Shown here: positions 5,212 through 6,464 of the stretch, one piece after another
Layout of the letters: each line of letters opens with the position of its first letter
Position numbering within the stretch: the first letter of the stretch is position 1
Origin: Bacteroidota bacterium
Lineage (GTDB): Bacteria > Bacteroidota > Bacteroidia > Bacteroidales > B39-G9
DNA length: 6,464 bases
Assembly: GCA_003648455.1 (NCBI GenBank)
Contig: QMPG01000182.1
Coordinates: forward strand, 1 to 6,464
Reading direction: 5' to 3'
The notes under the pieces: model-generated
The model's database searches: none
What the model saw: the letters and a program-made list of their open reading frames with translations, nothing else
What the model was told of the DNA's origin: nothing
Program-made: the position numbers and the translations under genes

Positions 5212-6464
5212 ATGTATACTGTGTCATTCGGGGTTTCAAATTATTTTAAATCTTTTATTAATAGTTACTCTCAGATTTTTTTTACAAAAAATAAAACTCT
5301 GGGAGTAATACTGTTAGTTGTAAGTTTTTTTGATTTCTGGACAGGTTTTAGTGGACTTTTAGCAGTTATAGCAACAAATATAGCAGCTAATCTGCTTAAT
5401 TTCAGCAAATATAATATAAAAGCCGGATTATATGGGTTTAACTCATTATTGGTGGGATTGGCAGCAGGAATAACGTTTCAACCGGGAATACATGTGTTGA
5501 TTATTATTTTTTTCTTATCACTTTTAACATTATTTATCACTATTGCTCTTGAAGGTTTTTTGTACAAATATTCTCTTCCCTTTTTAAGTGTGCCGTTTTT
5601 ATTGGTAGCATGGATGATAAACCTTTCTGTTGGTCAATTGGAATTATTAGGCTTAAGCCAACGTGGTATTTACATATTAAACGACTTATTTTCTCTTGGA
5701 GGACATAACCTTGTAGATATTTATAATTTTATTGAGGCAATACCTATTTTCCAGTCTTTAAAAATATATTTCTTGTCATTAGCTGCAATAATTTTTCAAT
5801 TTAATATATTGGCGGGTGTTTTAATATCGATAGGATTGCTCCTAAGCTCAAGAATAGCATTTACATTATCTTTTTTGGGATTTTATACAGCTTATTTATT
5901 TTATAATTTTATAGGAGTTGATTTTAATGAATTAAGCTATACTTTTATTGGCTTTAACTACATTTTAACAGCAATTGCTATTGGAGGTTTTTTCCTTATC
6001 CCATCGAAGTCAACTTATTTTTGGGTTGTGTTACTACTTCCTGTTACAGTGCTCATTACTTTTGGGTTTAACAAAATTTTTATTAATTATCAATTACCAA
6101 TTTACTCTTTACCATTTAATGTAGTTTCTCTTATATTTTTATATACTCTTAAATTAAGAATGCAAAAAGGGAAAGAGCTTGTTGAGCCTTTAATTCAATA
6201 TAACTCTCCTGAAAAAAATCTTTATTCATACAAAAATAATTTATATCGATTTACCGATATTTTTTATTACCCTGTTTATTTACCTGTATTAGGCGAATGG
6301 ACAATTTCTCAAGGACACAATGGAGAACATACTCACAAAGATGAATGGCGACATGCTTGGGATTTAATTATTAATGATGAAAATGGTAATCAATACCAAT
6401 CTGAAGGTGATATTTGTAATGATTATTATTGTTATGGGAAACCTGTTGTTGCACCTGCTGATGG
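5212..6464 (+). CDS. Urea-transporter-like membrane domain fused to M23 peptidase domain (3' end cut off)
   Basis: The frame is open from the ATG at 5212 to the window edge, 417 full codons. Residues 20-315 form a hydrophobic integral membrane domain with the two-fold repeat of the urea transporter (UT) family: SQIFF at 20-24, GLYGFNSLLVGLA (72-84) mirrored by FIGFNYILTAIAIGG (245-259), and the signature LPxxTxPF twice as LPFLSVPF (122-129) and LPIYSLPF (295-302), with Ser for Thr in both. A basic linker (LKLRMQKGK, 313-321) leads to a soluble domain with the start of an M23/LytM metallopeptidase: H375, then eight residues, then D384, the likely first zinc ligands (the tHxGxxxyAlDF form), then GKPVVAPADG, the usual 'GtpV.Aa.dG' strand. 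The second HxH motif would lie beyond the window. It starts 9 bases after the decarboxylase, so it belongs to the operon. Transport of urea itself is unproven; a related small amide or an envelope role is possible. Confidence 0.85.
   Translation, partial: MYTVSFGVSNYFKSFINSYSQIFFTKNKTLGVILLVVSFFDFWTGFSGLLAVIATNIAANLLNFSKYNIKAGLYGFNSLLVGLAAGITFQPGIHVLIIIFFLSLLTLFITIALEGFLYKYSLPFLSVPFLLVAWMINLSVGQLELLGLSQRGIYILNDLFSLGGHNLVDIYNFIEAIPIFQSLKIYFLSLAAIIFQFNILAGVLISIGLLLSSRIAFTLSFLGFYTAYLFYNFIGVDFNELSYTFIGFNYILTAIAIGGFFLIPSKSTYFWVVLLLPVTVLITFGFNKIFINYQLPIYSLPFNVVSLIFLYTLKLRMQKGKELVEPLIQYNSPEKNLYSYKNNLYRFTDIFYYPVYLPVLGEWTISQGHNGEHTHKDEWRHAWDLIINDENGNQYQSEGDICNDYYCYGKPVVAPAD

Overview
The window is very AT-rich (roughly 30% G+C by eye). 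None of its start codons has a clear Shine-Dalgarno sequence; they sit behind A/T-rich leaders instead. The best promoter-like elements match the Bacteroidetes form (TTTG, then TAnnTTTG) rather than the sigma-70 form. Together with the protein families present, this points to a member of the Bacteroidota, perhaps an uncultured or Bacteroidales-like lineage. The phylum is an inference; the exact taxon cannot be read from the sequence.

Left part (1-2189, minus strand): a two-gene unit transcribed right to left, carbamate kinase (arcC, 1233-2189) followed by ornithine carbamoyltransferase (arcB/argF type, 187-1188), closed by an intrinsic terminator at about 123-160. These enzymes form the lower half of the arginine deiminase pathway: citrulline + phosphate gives ornithine + carbamoyl phosphate, and carbamoyl phosphate + ADP gives ATP, ammonia and CO2. 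No arginine deiminase gene (arcA) is in the window, and the terminator shows the unit ends after arcB. A small GC-richer hairpin that may be a dispersed repeat lies beyond the terminator.

Middle (2190-2535): an intergenic region of about 350 bases, extremely AT-rich, holding the divergent control regions of both units. I see no RNA gene or convincing small ORF in it.

Right part (2536-6464, plus strand): four closely packed genes with gaps of 11, 13 and 9 bases, surely one operon. They encode an 81-residue PqqD-like protein (the fold of RiPP recognition elements), a 348-residue ATP-grasp ligase, a 449-residue PLP-dependent decarboxylase of the diaminopimelate decarboxylase fold with a non-standard substrate loop, and a urea-transporter-like membrane domain fused to an M23 (LytM-type) peptidase domain that is cut off by the window edge. 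I do not recognise this as a characterised pathway.

The gene set suggests ATP-dependent coupling of an amino acid or peptide, decarboxylation of a free or carrier-bound amino acid, and a dedicated membrane/envelope component. The PqqD-like protein would act as peptide chaperone or scaffold. This is the most interesting part of the window. The product, and any link to the neighbouring citrulline/carbamoyl-phosphate genes, remain inference.
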